Shown: piece after piece, positions 5,422 to 6,291 of the stretch | Layout of the letters: each line of letters begins with the position of its first letter | Numbering within the stretch: the first letter of the stretch is position 1 | Assembly (NCBI GenBank): GCA_003445895.1 | Contig: DMCD01000077.1 | Span: 1 to 6,291 of the forward strand | Length of the DNA stretch: 6,291 nt | Direction: 5' to 3' | Source: Lachnoclostridium sp. | GTDB taxonomy: Bacteria; Bacillota; Clostridia; Lachnospirales; Lachnospiraceae | Position numbers and translations under genes: made by a program | The notes under the pieces: generated by a model | The model's input: only the letters and a program-made list of their open reading frames with translations | Database searches by the model: none | What the model was told of the DNA's origin: nothing

Positions 5422-6291
5422 TTACTTCTTCGCCACGTACTTTCTGATATCCAGTGAGATAGCGATGAAGATAACAATACCGATGGCGATGTACTGTGCG
5501 TTCGCATCTACGCCCAGGTACTGCAGAGCTGCCTTTAAGAGCTCGAATACGGCAACACCGATGATAGCGGAGGATACTTTACCACGTCCGCCGGTTACGG
5601 ATACGCCGCCGATGGTGCAGGCCGCGATGGCCTCCATCTCGTAGGAAAGACCGGTATTAACGGATGCACCGCCGGCCTTTGCGCCCAGCATGTAGCCTGC
5701 CAGACCGTACATAGCAGCAGCCTTTGCATAAATCATAACCATGGTCGGCTTTACCGGAACACCGGCAACCTCAGCTGCCTGCGGGTTTCCGCCGATAGCA
5801 TACATGTACTTGCCGTGACGGGTCATGTTAAAGATGAACCAGGTGATCGCTGCCACCAGAAGGGCAATCCAGATAAGCCAGGACAGTCCCAGGAACTTGC
5901 CGGTGGAGATGTTGGTGTAGCTGGTGATATAGCCGCCCAGCGGGGTAGCGCCGGTGTAAATCAGAGCAAGACCGTACACGATTTCCATCATGGCCAGGGT
6001 GGCGATGAAGGGCGGTACGCTCAGGTAAGCGATGAAGAAACCGGTTACGGAACCGAATGCTGCGGTAATCAGCATAACGATAACCAGTACCAGGAACGGG
6101 TTCAGGGGCTCCATGCCCGGGAAGAACTTGTTGGAATAGTCAATCTTCTGAAGCAGGGTACCTGCGATGCAGGCGCCGAAACCGATCATACGTCCTGCGG
6201 ACAGGTCGCAGCCGGCGGTGATAACGCATCCTGCGATACCGAGAGCGATAACCAGACGGTAGCTCATGTTGGTCAGGATGTTCAGCAGGTT
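5422..6291 (-). CDS. mglC: Galactose/methyl-galactoside ABC transporter permease, N-terminus missing
   Basis: The visible 289 residues are in frame to the right edge, so roughly 45 N-terminal residues of a family protein of about 335 residues are missing. It is a multi-helix integral membrane permease of the BPD_transp_2 class. DLSAGRMIGFGACIAG near the start matches the conserved 'dLS.G...gl.a' region of Mgl/Rbs permeases. The C-terminal half resembles E. coli MglC (for example YEMEAIAACTIGGVSVTGG, LGVDANAQYIAIGIVI and LDIRKYVAKK). It forms the membrane channel for galactose and related sugars, working with the MglA ATPase and the MglB receptor, which should be encoded beyond the right edge. 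Codon use looks more biased (AAC, CTG, ATC, GGT, GTT) than in the regulatory genes, consistent with higher expression. It ends with TAA; no classical hairpin plus T-run terminator follows, and the folded element at 5179-5394 begins 27 bases after the stop. Confidence 0.96.
   Translation of the reverse strand, partial: NLLNILTNMSYRLVIALGIAGCVITAGCDLSAGRMIGFGACIAGTLLQKIDYSNKFFPGMEPLNPFLVLVIVMLITAAFGSVTGFFIAYLSVPPFIATLAMMEIVYGLALIYTGATPLGGYITSYTNISTGKFLGLSWLIWIALLVAAITWFIFNMTRHGKYMYAIGGNPQAAEVAGVPVKPTMVMIYAKAAAMYGLAGYMLGAKAGGASVNTGLSYEMEAIAACTIGGVSVTGGRGKVSSAIIGVAVFELLKAALQYLGVDANAQYIAIGIVIFIAISLDIRKYVAKK

Noticed and set aside
5188..5457. An 89-codon plus-strand open frame across the structured element into mglC
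   Set aside because: It consists largely of the stems and loops of the folded element and its tail is antisense to mglC. There is no good ribosome site before the ATG. The absence of stops is explained by the GC-rich hairpins; any similar annotated proteins would probably be the same repeat translated.

Overview
This window is about 6.3 kb of moderately GC-rich bacterial DNA, and every convincing gene lies on the minus strand. The gene families point to a Gram-positive gut-type Clostridia, most likely Lachnospiraceae-like: a YesM/YesN-type two-component pair with an AraC-type output, sugar-binding proteins of the Mgl/Rbs class, and strong purine-rich Shine-Dalgarno sites. The taxon is inferred from gene content, not proven. 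I see no tRNA, rRNA, CRISPR array or transposase.

In the direction of transcription (high to low coordinates), the window starts with most of a galactose/methyl-galactoside ABC permease, MglC (5422-6291, N-terminus off the right edge). This is presumably the last gene of an mglBAC transport operon. A roughly 330-base gap follows (5093-5421). It contains a 216-base, highly folded element (5179-5394) with 34-base imperfect inverted ends enclosing three hairpins, then an AT-rich stretch that could hold the promoter of the next operon. That operon reads: a 103-residue two-helix membrane protein of unknown function (4781-5092), a YesN-type response regulator (3187-4791), a YesM-type sensor histidine kinase (1292-3166), a membrane-anchored sugar-binding-protein-like sensor (313-1299), and the N-terminal part of an MglB-like lipoprotein that runs off the left edge (1-266). 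Two junctions overlap (11 and 8 bases) and the other gaps are 20 and 46 bases, so these five genes are almost certainly co-transcribed.

The likely working model is extracellular sugar sensing. One or both binding proteins capture a hexose or pentose at the cell surface. The anchored one may touch the extracellular domain of the kinase, which signals to the AraC-type regulator, and the regulator would control the neighbouring mgl transporter. This resembles described binding protein-LytS/YesM-YesN three-component systems such as XylFII-LytS, but the partner and ligand here are inferred.

The feature least explained by ordinary annotation is the folded element between mglC and the regulatory operon. 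Read on the plus strand, its non-Watson-Crick positions are nearly all G.A, G.G or G.T, which suggests a structured RNA or an interspersed structured repeat rather than a plain terminator.
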